Shown piece by piece: positions 26,045-31,942 of a stretch of 39,418 nt of DNA. A program made the translations under genes and the position numbers. How positions within the stretch are numbered: the stretch's first letter is position 1; every line of letters starts with the position of its first letter. The notes under the pieces were generated by a model. That model had not been told where the DNA came from. It did not search any database and saw only the letters and a list, made by a program, of their open reading frames with translations. The stretch is from a bacterium (GTDB lineage Bacteria > Patescibacteriota > Saccharimonadia > Saccharimonadales > JAGQNK01): contig JAKQHX010000048.1 in the NCBI GenBank assembly GCA_029557815.1, forward strand, positions 1-39,418, given 5' to 3'.

Positions 26045-26525
26045 GACGTTCAATACGCACCCTATGAGCGACAAGATTCGTGGTGCTGTGTTCAATATGC
26101 TCGGCGATATTGAAGGCCTGACGGTATTGGACGCCTTTGCGGGGAGTGGTGCGCTTGGCTTTGAGGCGGTCAGTCGCGGCGCCGAACAGGCGCTTCTGAT
26201 AGAGCTTGATAAAGACGCTTTCCTGACCATCAAAAGAAACATCGAGCTGCTTGGACTTGAGGGGTGTGTGACGGCTATTCGGGCAAATATCAAAGGCTGG
26301 TCGAACAATCATCCAGCACAAACATTTGACATAGTCGTGTGTGATCCGCCGTATGATGCTGTGCTGGAGCTCCTCATCCACAAGATTGCTCGTCATGTAC
26401 GCGAAAACGGTGTGCTTGTCGTATCGTGGCCCACGCATGAACCGATTCCTGTCATTCCCGGGATGGAACCATTACGCCACAAAACCTATGGGAACGCGAC
26501 GTTGGTTGTCTACAGAAGGAAATAG
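25995..26525 (+). CDS. rsmD: 16S rRNA (guanine(966)-N(2))-methyltransferase
   Basis: RsmD methylates N2 of G966 in 16S rRNA of the assembled small subunit. The preferred start is the ATG at 25995, because MRIIAGKYGGRTF is the usual N-terminus; the frame is open further upstream. This gives 176 residues, the normal size. Features are PMSDKIRGAVFNML, the SAM site VLDAFAGSGALGFEAVSRGA, and the catalytic VCDPPY of amino-methyltransferases. Starting at 25995 it overlaps the previous gene by 50 bp in another frame, so the two are probably co-transcribed. No Shine-Dalgarno sequence is obvious. Confidence 0.93.
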   Translation: MRIIAGKYGGRTFQSPKTFNTHPMSDKIRGAVFNMLGDIEGLTVLDAFAGSGALGFEAVSRGAEQALLIELDKDAFLTIKRNIELLGLEGCVTAIRANIKGWSNNHPAQTFDIVVCDPPYDAVLELLIHKIARHVRENGVLVVSWPTHEPIPVIPGMEPLRHKTYGNATLVVYRRK

Positions 26526-26545
26526 TGCCGAACGCAAATTTGTAA

Positions 26546-26551
26546 TATAAT
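26546..26551 (+). promoter_or_regulatory. -10 element of the pyrF-like gene
   Basis: A perfect TATAAT lies ten bases before the GTG start at 26562. No ribosome-binding site is seen, so this is another probable leaderless or near-leaderless start. Confidence 0.45.
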
Positions 26552-26561
26552 ACTCGCTAAC

Positions 26562-27260
26562 GTGAGTGAAATAAGCAGTCAGCCAAAAACACCTGAAGAA
26601 CGGATAATAGTTACGGTTGATGCCGAAGATGATTTCCTCCAGATGCGCCATTTGGCGATGGATTTAGGTTCTCGGGCCAGGGCGTTCAAGCTTGGCCAGG
26701 GACTTTTGCTGCAGGACAAGCCATGGGCCTTGGTACAGTTACTGCGGTCGCAAGGTGCGGCGGTTGACCTGGATGCAAAATACGAGGAAGACCCGGACCA
26801 AATGGGCTCGATTGTTTTGAAGGCTTTCAAAAGAGGCTTTGAGCACGTTAGCGTTGCTTCTGCAGCGCAAGTTGACGCCCTTGTCCGTGCCGCCGAGGTA
26901 GTACCCGAAGGGCATGGACTGTTCGTGTCACTGCCAAGTGCCAACTCTGAATTATTGACCCGAAGTATGGACAATGTCATGGCTGCAAATACCGAGCTAC
27001 CTGACGACAGGAAAATAATGGAAGTAATGTGCAATGTTCATGATATCGAACGAATAAAGGGCATGGGTGATTTCGCAGTCATCGCTACAGGCATACGCTT
27101 GCCTGGTGATGTCCCCGACGACCATCCGTTCGTGGCTACCCCGGCAGAGGCGCTTGCTGCCGGAGCTGACTATCTGGCGGTCGGCCGGTCGATTACGCAG
27201 AAAAACGATAGGGCGGCCGCTTTTGAGCAAATACTGGAAAATATGGCAACTTATCTGTAG
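26562..27260 (+). CDS. pyrF: Orotidine 5'-phosphate decarboxylase family protein
   Basis: A 232-residue member of the OMP decarboxylase superfamily, expected to convert OMP to UMP. The start is GTG. Visible motifs are IVTVDAEDD (Asp20), AFKLGQGLL (Lys43), the catalytic region VDLDAKYEEDPDQ (Asp71, Lys73) and the phosphate-binding end ATGIRLPGD with ADYLAVGRSITQ. The canonical catalytic array is D-x-K-x-x-D. Here Glu is at the last position with Asp one residue later (D-A-K-Y-E-E-D), so the second aspartate is substituted or displaced. An alternative is a superfamily relative with another substrate. No other pyrimidine gene is in the window. Confidence 0.8.
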   Translation: MSEISSQPKTPEERIIVTVDAEDDFLQMRHLAMDLGSRARAFKLGQGLLLQDKPWALVQLLRSQGAAVDLDAKYEEDPDQMGSIVLKAFKRGFEHVSVASAAQVDALVRAAEVVPEGHGLFVSLPSANSELLTRSMDNVMAANTELPDDRKIMEVMCNVHDIERIKGMGDFAVIATGIRLPGDVPDDHPFVATPAEALAAGADYLAVGRSITQKNDRAAAFEQILENMATYL

Positions 27261-27271
27261 AATGGTTGGGA

Positions 27272-27287
27272 TGCGCGGGTGTGGTGG
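27272..27287 (+). other. Possible tRNA-Leu 5' remnant
   Basis: TGCGCGGGTGTGGTGG matches the first bases of the tRNA-Leu gene 111 bp downstream (TGCGCGGATGTGGTGG) with one difference. No matching 3' half is visible. The rest of 27261-27384 holds only a weak CACGC/GCGTG hairpin with TATTTT (27317-27332), a possible pyrF terminator. Confidence 0.3.
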
Positions 27288-27384
27288 TCTGCGTGGAACG
27301 TAAGTTAGTATGTAGGCACGCTGCGTGTATTTTGCCAACAAGGACACGGAGCGATGTCAATTAACAAGACTGTCAAATAGCTGC

Positions 27385-27469
27385 GCGGATGTGGTGGAAT
27401 TGGTAGACACGCATGCCTTAGGAGCATGTGCCGCAAGGCGTGAAGGTTCAAGTCCTTTCATCCGCACCA
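27385..27469 (+). tRNA. tRNA-Leu (anticodon UAG)
   Basis: An 85-nt tRNA with a long variable arm, as in leucine tRNAs. The acceptor stem GCGGATG pairs with CATCCGC. The anticodon stem CATGC/GCATG encloses CTTAGGA, giving anticodon TAG. The T-arm contains GGTTCAAGTCC. The CCA end is encoded. It would read CUA and, by wobble, other CUN codons. The -35 box of the histidine leader promoter begins three bases after its end. Confidence 0.95.
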
Positions 27470-27471
27470 TA

Positions 27472-27500
27472 TTGACAGATTGTGTATAATAGAGTATAAT
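27472..27500 (+). promoter_or_regulatory. Consensus promoter of the histidine leader/hisG unit
   Basis: TTGACA, 17 bp, TATAAT: both hexamers match consensus fully. A second TATAAT at 27485-27490 is too close to the -35 to use it. The predicted start near 27507 is two bases before the leader-peptide ATG. Confidence 0.9.
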
Positions 27501-27508
27501 ATCTATAT

Positions 27509-27571
27509 ATGTTCACGCAACCAAAGATTAACCAGCATCATCTACATATGCAGCCGGAGCGACGCGGTTAG
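27509..27571 (+). CDS. Histidine leader peptide (20 codons)
   Basis: A short reading frame of 20 codons, starting two bases after the predicted transcription start and ending with TAG at 27569-27571. Codons 10-13 are CAT CAT CTA CAT, giving His-His-Leu-His. It lies between a consensus promoter and a strong terminator, upstream of a histidine-biosynthesis gene. This is the layout of the classical his operon leader, which in enteric bacteria has seven consecutive His codons. Translation would begin leaderlessly. The frame is too short to prove coding by itself; the call rests on position and histidine content. Confidence 0.75.
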   Translation: MFTQPKINQHHLHMQPERRG

Positions 27572-27597
27572 TTTGCTATTGCTTTGCACAGTAGATA

Positions 27598-27621
27598 ACG
27601 CCGGGTTCGCCCGGCGTTTTT
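27598..27621 (+). terminator. Attenuator terminator of the histidine leader
   Basis: ACGCCGGG-TTCG-CCCGGCGT is a perfect 8-bp stem with a TTCG loop, followed by TTTTAT (the T-run begins with the last base of the stem). A competing pairing is possible: GCG(G)TTA at 27564-27570, at the end of the leader frame, can pair with TAACGC at 27596-27601 and break the base of the terminator. Confidence 0.88.
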
Positions 27622-27654
27622 ATATGTGATTTAAATTTAGAAGGAGAAGTAACA

Positions 27655-28594
27655 ATGGATTACATATCAGAAAGATACAGTCCAGAAACAATACTGAAGT
27701 CTGCGCAAAGGATAGCCCTTCCGGGTGGTGATGAAGGCGAATCTGTGCAAGGGTGGATTGAAGAAGCGGGGTGGGAATATCCGGTTTTTGAGCCAAAGGA
27801 GTGTCTTCACCGCGGCCGCTAATGGTAGAAGCTTCATCTTGTCCCGAGGAAAGGATATCCCTGGAGAGGTACTACGGGGCGAGGTCGATGCTGGCTTTTG
27901 CGGGGAAGATGTTTACTGCGAACAAGTCGGGAGAGGGCTCTGCAAATCACTCGGATTTATCGCGGTGCGCAGCATGAACTGTCGTCTCGTACTTGGCGCG
28001 TACGAAGACCAGGCGCTAGACCGGCCGCTGCGGGTCGCAACCTCCTTCCCGGCGTTGTCGCTGAAACTGCTCGCAGGGCAGGGTTACGAGGTAGCAAGCG
28101 TGCAAGAGTTTGGAGGTAAAGTAGAAGGCAAGCTCAAAAATGGATCGTATGATGCCATCGTTGACATTGTAAAAAGCGGTGAAACAGCAAGAGACAATGA
28201 CATTGTTGAAAAAGCAGTACTGCTAAGCGATCTCAGGGCTGGAATCGTGTTTCGCAAAGGACCGGTACGGACGGAAGAGGATTTGTTCGAGCCATGGCAG
28301 ATGCTCATGGCACTTCAGAAGATGCAGGAGCGCAAACGACAGCTTGAAGCAGGTGCACAGCCCGACGCCTCACGCAAGAATACGATGTTATTGCTGTCTG
28401 ATGAAAATAAGCTGGCAAAGGCAATCGGAGAAGAATCAGCAGAGCTGGTGCGGGCGTTGGTCCGCGGCGAAGGAGTCGTTGATGAGGCTGCCGACATGGT
28501 CTTTACGGCTTTGCTTGCTCCGATTCGCGATAAATCTTCCGGGCTCGCGGTACTAAATGAACTAATAAGGAGAAACCAAAAGCGTAATAAGTAG
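27655..28594 (+). CDS. hisG: ATP phosphoribosyltransferase (short-form HisG) fused to HisE, made by +1 frameshift
   Basis: HisG joins ATP and PRPP in the first step of histidine synthesis; HisE removes pyrophosphate from the product. The gene starts at ATG 27655 after AAGGAG. The first frame gives RIALPGGDEGESVQGWIEEA and stops at TAA 27820-27822 after 55 codons. The homology continues in the +1 frame (TAAANGRSFILSRGKDIPG) up to TAG 28592-28594. With the shift at CTT 27805-27807 the product has 312 residues and aligns without a gap to HisG. The PRPP-binding segment DAIVDIVKSGET is at about 166-177. HisE covers about 250-306, with GEESAEL and DEAAD. HisG lacks the C-terminal regulatory domain, and HisE is shorter than usual. 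The alternatives are a pseudogene or a one-base sequence error. Confidence 0.85.
27795..27811 (+). promoter_or_regulatory. Candidate programmed +1 frameshift site in hisG
   Basis: AAAGGAG TGT CTT CAC reads, in the initial frame, as part of Pro-Lys-Glu-Cys-Leu-His. A Shine-Dalgarno-like sequence ends three bases before CTT, exactly as in the prfB frameshift site. tRNA-Leu on CTT can slip one base to TTC. The A-site codon is histidine CAC instead of the UGA of prfB, so shortage of His-tRNA should favour slipping. Confidence 0.7.
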
Positions 28595-28633
28595 ATGCGG
28601 ACCCGACTGGCCTTGGAGTCACTACGTACAATG

Positions 28634-28664
28634 TATACCACAATAACAGATAATATGGTATAAT
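28634..28664 (+). promoter_or_regulatory. hisS promoter within an inverted repeat
   Basis: A perfect extended -10, TGGTATAAT (28656-28664), predicts a start near 28671. Its first seven bases are one arm of a perfect inverted repeat, TATACCA-N15-TGGTATA (28634-28662), which may be an operator. Confidence 0.55.
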
Positions 28665-28679
28665 AGTATTTGTAAGTGG

Positions 28680-28698
28680 CTCCGGGTACGGAGTTTTT
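28680..28698 (+). terminator. Hairpin with T-run in the hisS leader
   Basis: CTCCG-GGTA-CGGAG followed by TTTTT. It starts about nine bases after the predicted hisS transcription start. It could terminate hisG read-through or act as an early attenuator for hisS. Confidence 0.55.
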
Positions 28699-28747
28699 AT
28701 ATTTGTCCTCGGATACAGTACAATTACGGTTAAGGTAAATTACAACT

Positions 28748-30076
28748 ATGGCACTATCGACCCAACCATATAAAGGTTCACGGGATTTTTATCCCGAGGA
28801 CAAACGAATACAAAAATACATGTTTTCTACTATGCGTAAGGTAGTCGAGAAGTTCGGCTATGAAGAATACGATGCGCCGATACTCGAGCCTACAGAGCTT
28901 TTCGCGAGTAAAACAAGCGACGAAATCGTTAATGAGCAGACATACACGTTCAACGACCGTGGAGACCGCAGCGTCACGATAAGGACAGAGATGACCCCAA
29001 GTGTCAGTCGTATGGTGGCCGGCAAACGACAAGAATTGGCGTATCCTATCCGCTGGTACTCCATACCGAACATCTGGCGTTACGAGCGGCCGCAGCGAGG
29101 CCGGTTGCGTGAATTCTGGCAGCTGAATGTCGATATTTTTGGTGTCAGCGGCATAGAAGCCGATCACGAGGCTATTTTGGTTGCAGATAGTATCATGCGC
29201 GAGTTCAAGGCTAAACGCGACATGTACACCATCAAAATAAACAGCCGCCAGTTAATGAACACCCTGTTTGCGGACTATCTGCGCTTAAGTAATACGCAGT
29301 CGCACGCGATGGCGCAACTCATCGATCGTATGCACAAGATGGAGTACGCCGAATTCGTGGCGACACTCGATGCGCTTTTTCAGCCTAACCAGCGTGAGAA
29401 TGGCGAATCAGAACTGCTGCTCAATTTCCTGAGCCTCAAGACGGTAAATGACCTGCCAGGTGAGCTACGGGTACACCCATCGGTACTGGAGCTTCAGGTA
29501 CTGATGGATCTGTTGACCAAATCCGGCATCACTAATTTTGAATTTGATCCGACACTCATGCGCGGCTTTGAGTACTATTCGGACATCGTCTTCGAGGTGT
29601 TTGACACGCATCCAGAAAATAACCGGTCCATGTTCGGGGGAGGGCGTTACGACGGGCTGGTCGGGCTGTTCGGTGTAGAACCTGTGCCAACAGTAGGGTT
29701 TGGGATGGGCGATGTAACGCTGCAGAACTTTCTGGAGTCACACAAGTTGTTACCGGAACTACACCCGGAAACGGATGCATACGTTATTCTGATAGGCGAC
29801 GTGTACGAGCGCGCCCAACCGGTCTTTAGGAAATTCCGAGAACTAGGCGCCCGGTTGGCTGTAGATACCACGGGTCGCAAGCCGGACAAGCAGATAAAAA
29901 CCGCGGTTAAAAAAGGCATACATTACGCGATATTCATAGGTGAAAAAGAACTTGCTGACGAACAATACGTACTGAAGAACCTTGTTACAGGTTCTGACGA
30001 ACGTCATGGGGTAGAGCGCACAGTCAGTATCATCAAGGATTATCGCCAAAGCGGTTCGGTGGATGAGAGCGATTAA
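28748..30076 (+). CDS. hisS: Histidyl-tRNA synthetase
   Basis: Charges tRNA-His. The 442-residue class II enzyme has GSRDFYPED near the N-terminus, TIRTEMTPSVSRMV, motif 2 with RYERPQRGRLREFWQ, the histidine-binding segment MRGFEYYSDIVFE and GGGRYDGLVGLFG. A C-terminal HGTP anticodon-binding domain covers about 340-435. The motif-3 position reads GFGMGDVTL, whereas the E. coli enzyme has GLERL, so the usual motif-3 arginine is not where expected. Short-form HisG enzymes usually need HisZ, a HisS paralogue, and this gene follows a short-form hisG. The intact motif 2 and anticodon domain make HisS the better call. It overlaps the next gene by 14 bp. Confidence 0.9.
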   Translation: MALSTQPYKGSRDFYPEDKRIQKYMFSTMRKVVEKFGYEEYDAPILEPTELFASKTSDEIVNEQTYTFNDRGDRSVTIRTEMTPSVSRMVAGKRQELAYPIRWYSIPNIWRYERPQRGRLREFWQLNVDIFGVSGIEADHEAILVADSIMREFKAKRDMYTIKINSRQLMNTLFADYLRLSNTQSHAMAQLIDRMHKMEYAEFVATLDALFQPNQRENGESELLLNFLSLKTVNDLPGELRVHPSVLELQVLMDLLTKSGITNFEFDPTLMRGFEYYSDIVFEVFDTHPENNRSMFGGGRYDGLVGLFGVEPVPTVGFGMGDVTLQNFLESHKLLPELHPETDAYVILIGDVYERAQPVFRKFRELGARLAVDTTGRKPDKQIKTAVKKGIHYAIFIGEKELADEQYVLKNLVTGSDERHGVERTVSIIKDYRQSGSVDESD

Positions 30077-30509
30077 CCACACGGTTACAGGGGCAGCGGT
30101 TGGGGCTGCTATCGGCAACCCGTTTCTGGCTCTGCCGGCAGCCTTACTGTCACATCTGGTATTAGATATTATTCCCCATGCAGGGGACGAACGGGTCCAT
30201 AAAGGCAGTGCGCGGTTTAAGATCGAGCTTCTCGTAGACGCAGCGCTTTCGGCAGGGTTCTTGCTTGCATTAGCGCTCTTGCAACCACCTGGCTGGCAAC
30301 TGCTCATCGCATGTGGCATCCTTGGGGCTGCCCCGGATTTGCTCTGGTTTCCATACTGGGTTTGGGAGCTGCAAGGTACGCCACGCAAGCTTGATCCGGT
30401 AGGACGGTTCCTGGCATGGATCCAATGGTCTGAAAAACCCTGGGGGTACTATGTCGAAGGCATATGGCTCATCAGTTCAGTGGTGGTTTTCTTTTCGCTG
30501 ACGGCTTAG
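30063..30509 (+). CDS. Small membrane protein, YdjM-type metal-dependent hydrolase-like
   Basis: A 148-residue integral membrane protein with about three or four hydrophobic helices. The N-terminus has NHTVTGAAVGAAIGNP and HLVLDIIPHAGDE. The His residue near position 6 and HxxxDxxPH (about 31-39) resemble the YdjM/DUF457 family of membrane-bound putative metal-dependent hydrolases. A second conserved-looking segment is GILGAAPDLLWFPYW. The substrate is unknown. It overlaps hisS by 14 bp and must be co-transcribed with it. I see no functional link to histidine. Confidence 0.65.
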   Translation: MRAINHTVTGAAVGAAIGNPFLALPAALLSHLVLDIIPHAGDERVHKGSARFKIELLVDAALSAGFLLALALLQPPGWQLLIACGILGAAPDLLWFPYWVWELQGTPRKLDPVGRFLAWIQWSEKPWGYYVEGIWLISSVVVFFSLTA

Positions 30510-30539
30510 GAAGTAGCTGTGGAAAAACAGTCTCTTATC

Positions 30540-30558
30540 TGATAGACTAGGTGTCTAT
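30540..30558 (+). promoter_or_regulatory. Extended -10 promoter of tig, leaderless start, with inverted repeat
   Basis: TGATAGACT (30540-30548) ends eight bases before the tig ATG at 30557. ATAGAC-TAGGT-GTCTAT (30542-30558) is a perfect 6-bp inverted repeat spanning the -10 and the start codon. Confidence 0.5.
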
Positions 30559-31846
30559 GCAAGTAAAAAAGACCAATCCATCACCCACAAAGACTATTTT
30601 GACCGTCGTTGCTGACGAGAAAGAGCTCGCACCTATCAAGGCGCATGTTTTGACGCATTTTCAGGGAAGAGTAAAGGTGCCTGGCTTTCGGGCCGGAAAA
30701 GTCCCAGCCGAACTACTGGAAAAGCATGTCGAGCCGGGTGCACTTCAGAGTGAATTCCTCGAAGAGGCAATCGAGCAGTTATATGTCGCAGCAGCTAACG
30801 ACCACAGATTACGGCCAGTAGATCGGCCTCAGATTAGCGTCAAGAAGTTCGTGCCATTTACGACACTCGAGTTTGAAGCAAGTGTCGAAGTGCTGGGTGA
30901 AGTTAAGTTACCGGATTATACAAAAATCAAAAAGGCCAAGCCCGAGACCAAAGTAACCGAAGCGGACGTAAAGGACGTCATTACGTCCCTGCAGCAGCGT
31001 CTGGGCGAGAAAAAGGACGTTGGCCGTGCCGCCAAAGAGGGCGACCAAGTATTCCTCGACTTTCGCGGCGTAGACGCAAAGACCAAGGAGCCAATCAGTG
31101 GGGCGGATGGCAAAGACTATCCTCTGACCATTGGTTCCAATACTTTTATTCCCGGGTTTGAGCCGGAGCTTATCGGTTTGAAAGCCGGAGAAGAGAAGAC
31201 CTTCACCGTTACGTTTCCCAAAGATTACGGCGTGAAGGTGCTCCAAAACCGAAAGGTAACGTTCACTGTAACTATAATCAAAGTCCAAGAAGTGGTCCTG
31301 CCGAAAATCGATGACGACTTTGCCGCTAAAGCCGGTCCGTTCAAAACCGTTGCTGAGCTGAAGGCTGATATCAAGAAACAACTCGTAGAGGAAAAGCAGT
31401 ACCAAGCCGAGCGTGATCTTGAATCAGAACTGGTCAAAGAAATTTCCGATAAAAGCAAGATGACTATTCCGGAAGTGCTCATTAACGACCAGATTACCCG
31501 CCTCTGGACAGATTTACAGCAAAACATTATGTACCGCGGCCAGACGATGCAAGAATTTCTGGAAAGTGAAGGCAAGACCGAAGAAACATACCGGGAAGAT
31601 ATCCTCAAGCTACAGGCGACCGATCGCGTGAAGGCAAGTCTGGTGCTTGCTGAAATTGCCGAGAAGGAGAAGCTTGAGGTCACTCCCGAAGAGCTCGAGA
31701 TACGTATGCAGATACTAAAAGGTCAGTACCAGGATGCACAGATGCAGGCCGAATTGGAGAAGCCGGAGGCCCGACGCGACGTCGCAGCCCGACTCCTAAC
31801 GGAAAAGACTGTCAAAAAGCTTGTGGACTACGCCACAAAAAAGTAA
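30557..31846 (+). CDS. tig: Trigger factor (ribosome-associated chaperone/prolyl isomerase)
   Basis: Trigger factor binds at the ribosome exit tunnel and shields nascent chains. The ATG at 30557 is chosen because a -10 element lies eight bases upstream; a GTG two codons earlier is too close to it. The product has 429 residues. The ribosome-binding signature GFRAGKVP is at 43-50. An FKBP-type isomerase domain covers about 150-240 (EGDQVFLDFRGVD to VTFTVTIIKV). The helical C-terminal chaperone domain follows, with TIPEVLINDQITRL and a final long helical arm. Length and domain order are typical. It is followed by clpP, as in many bacteria, but clpP has its own heat-shock promoter. Confidence 0.95.
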   Translation: MQVKKTNPSPTKTILTVVADEKELAPIKAHVLTHFQGRVKVPGFRAGKVPAELLEKHVEPGALQSEFLEEAIEQLYVAAANDHRLRPVDRPQISVKKFVPFTTLEFEASVEVLGEVKLPDYTKIKKAKPETKVTEADVKDVITSLQQRLGEKKDVGRAAKEGDQVFLDFRGVDAKTKEPISGADGKDYPLTIGSNTFIPGFEPELIGLKAGEEKTFTVTFPKDYGVKVLQNRKVTFTVTIIKVQEVVLPKIDDDFAAKAGPFKTVAELKADIKKQLVEEKQYQAERDLESELVKEISDKSKMTIPEVLINDQITRLWTDLQQNIMYRGQTMQEFLESEGKTEETYREDILKLQATDRVKASLVLAEIAEKEKLEVTPEELEIRMQILKGQYQDAQMQAELEKPEARRDVAARLLTEKTVKKLVDYATKK

Positions 31847-31882
31847 GATCCCGCGGTTCACAAGATCTACGACGTATTTGAA

Positions 31883-31918
31883 TTAGCACTCTTGACCGAC
31901 GAGTGCTAATTCTATACT
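31883..31918 (+). promoter_or_regulatory. CIRCE operator and promoter of clpP
   Basis: TTAGCACTC-N9-GAGTGCTAA (31883-31909) is a second perfect CIRCE. TTGACC in its spacer could be the -35, with TATACT (31913-31918) as -10; the 15-bp gap is short. The predicted start near 31925 leaves a leader containing AAGGAG before the ATG at 31943. Confidence 0.9.
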
Positions 31919-31942
31919 ATGGACATATAAGGAGAAACCCCT

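Noticed and set aside
27725-27805. An independent start (ATG 27725) for the second part of hisG
   Set aside because: The first 27 residues of that frame do not resemble HisG, while the other frame does up to the shift point. A frameshifted single product explains the homology better.
27655-28594. hisG as a plain pseudogene
   Set aside because: The second frame stays open for over 780 bases with conserved HisG and HisE motifs, and the junction has the precise prfB-like layout. A sequence error remains possible and is stated.
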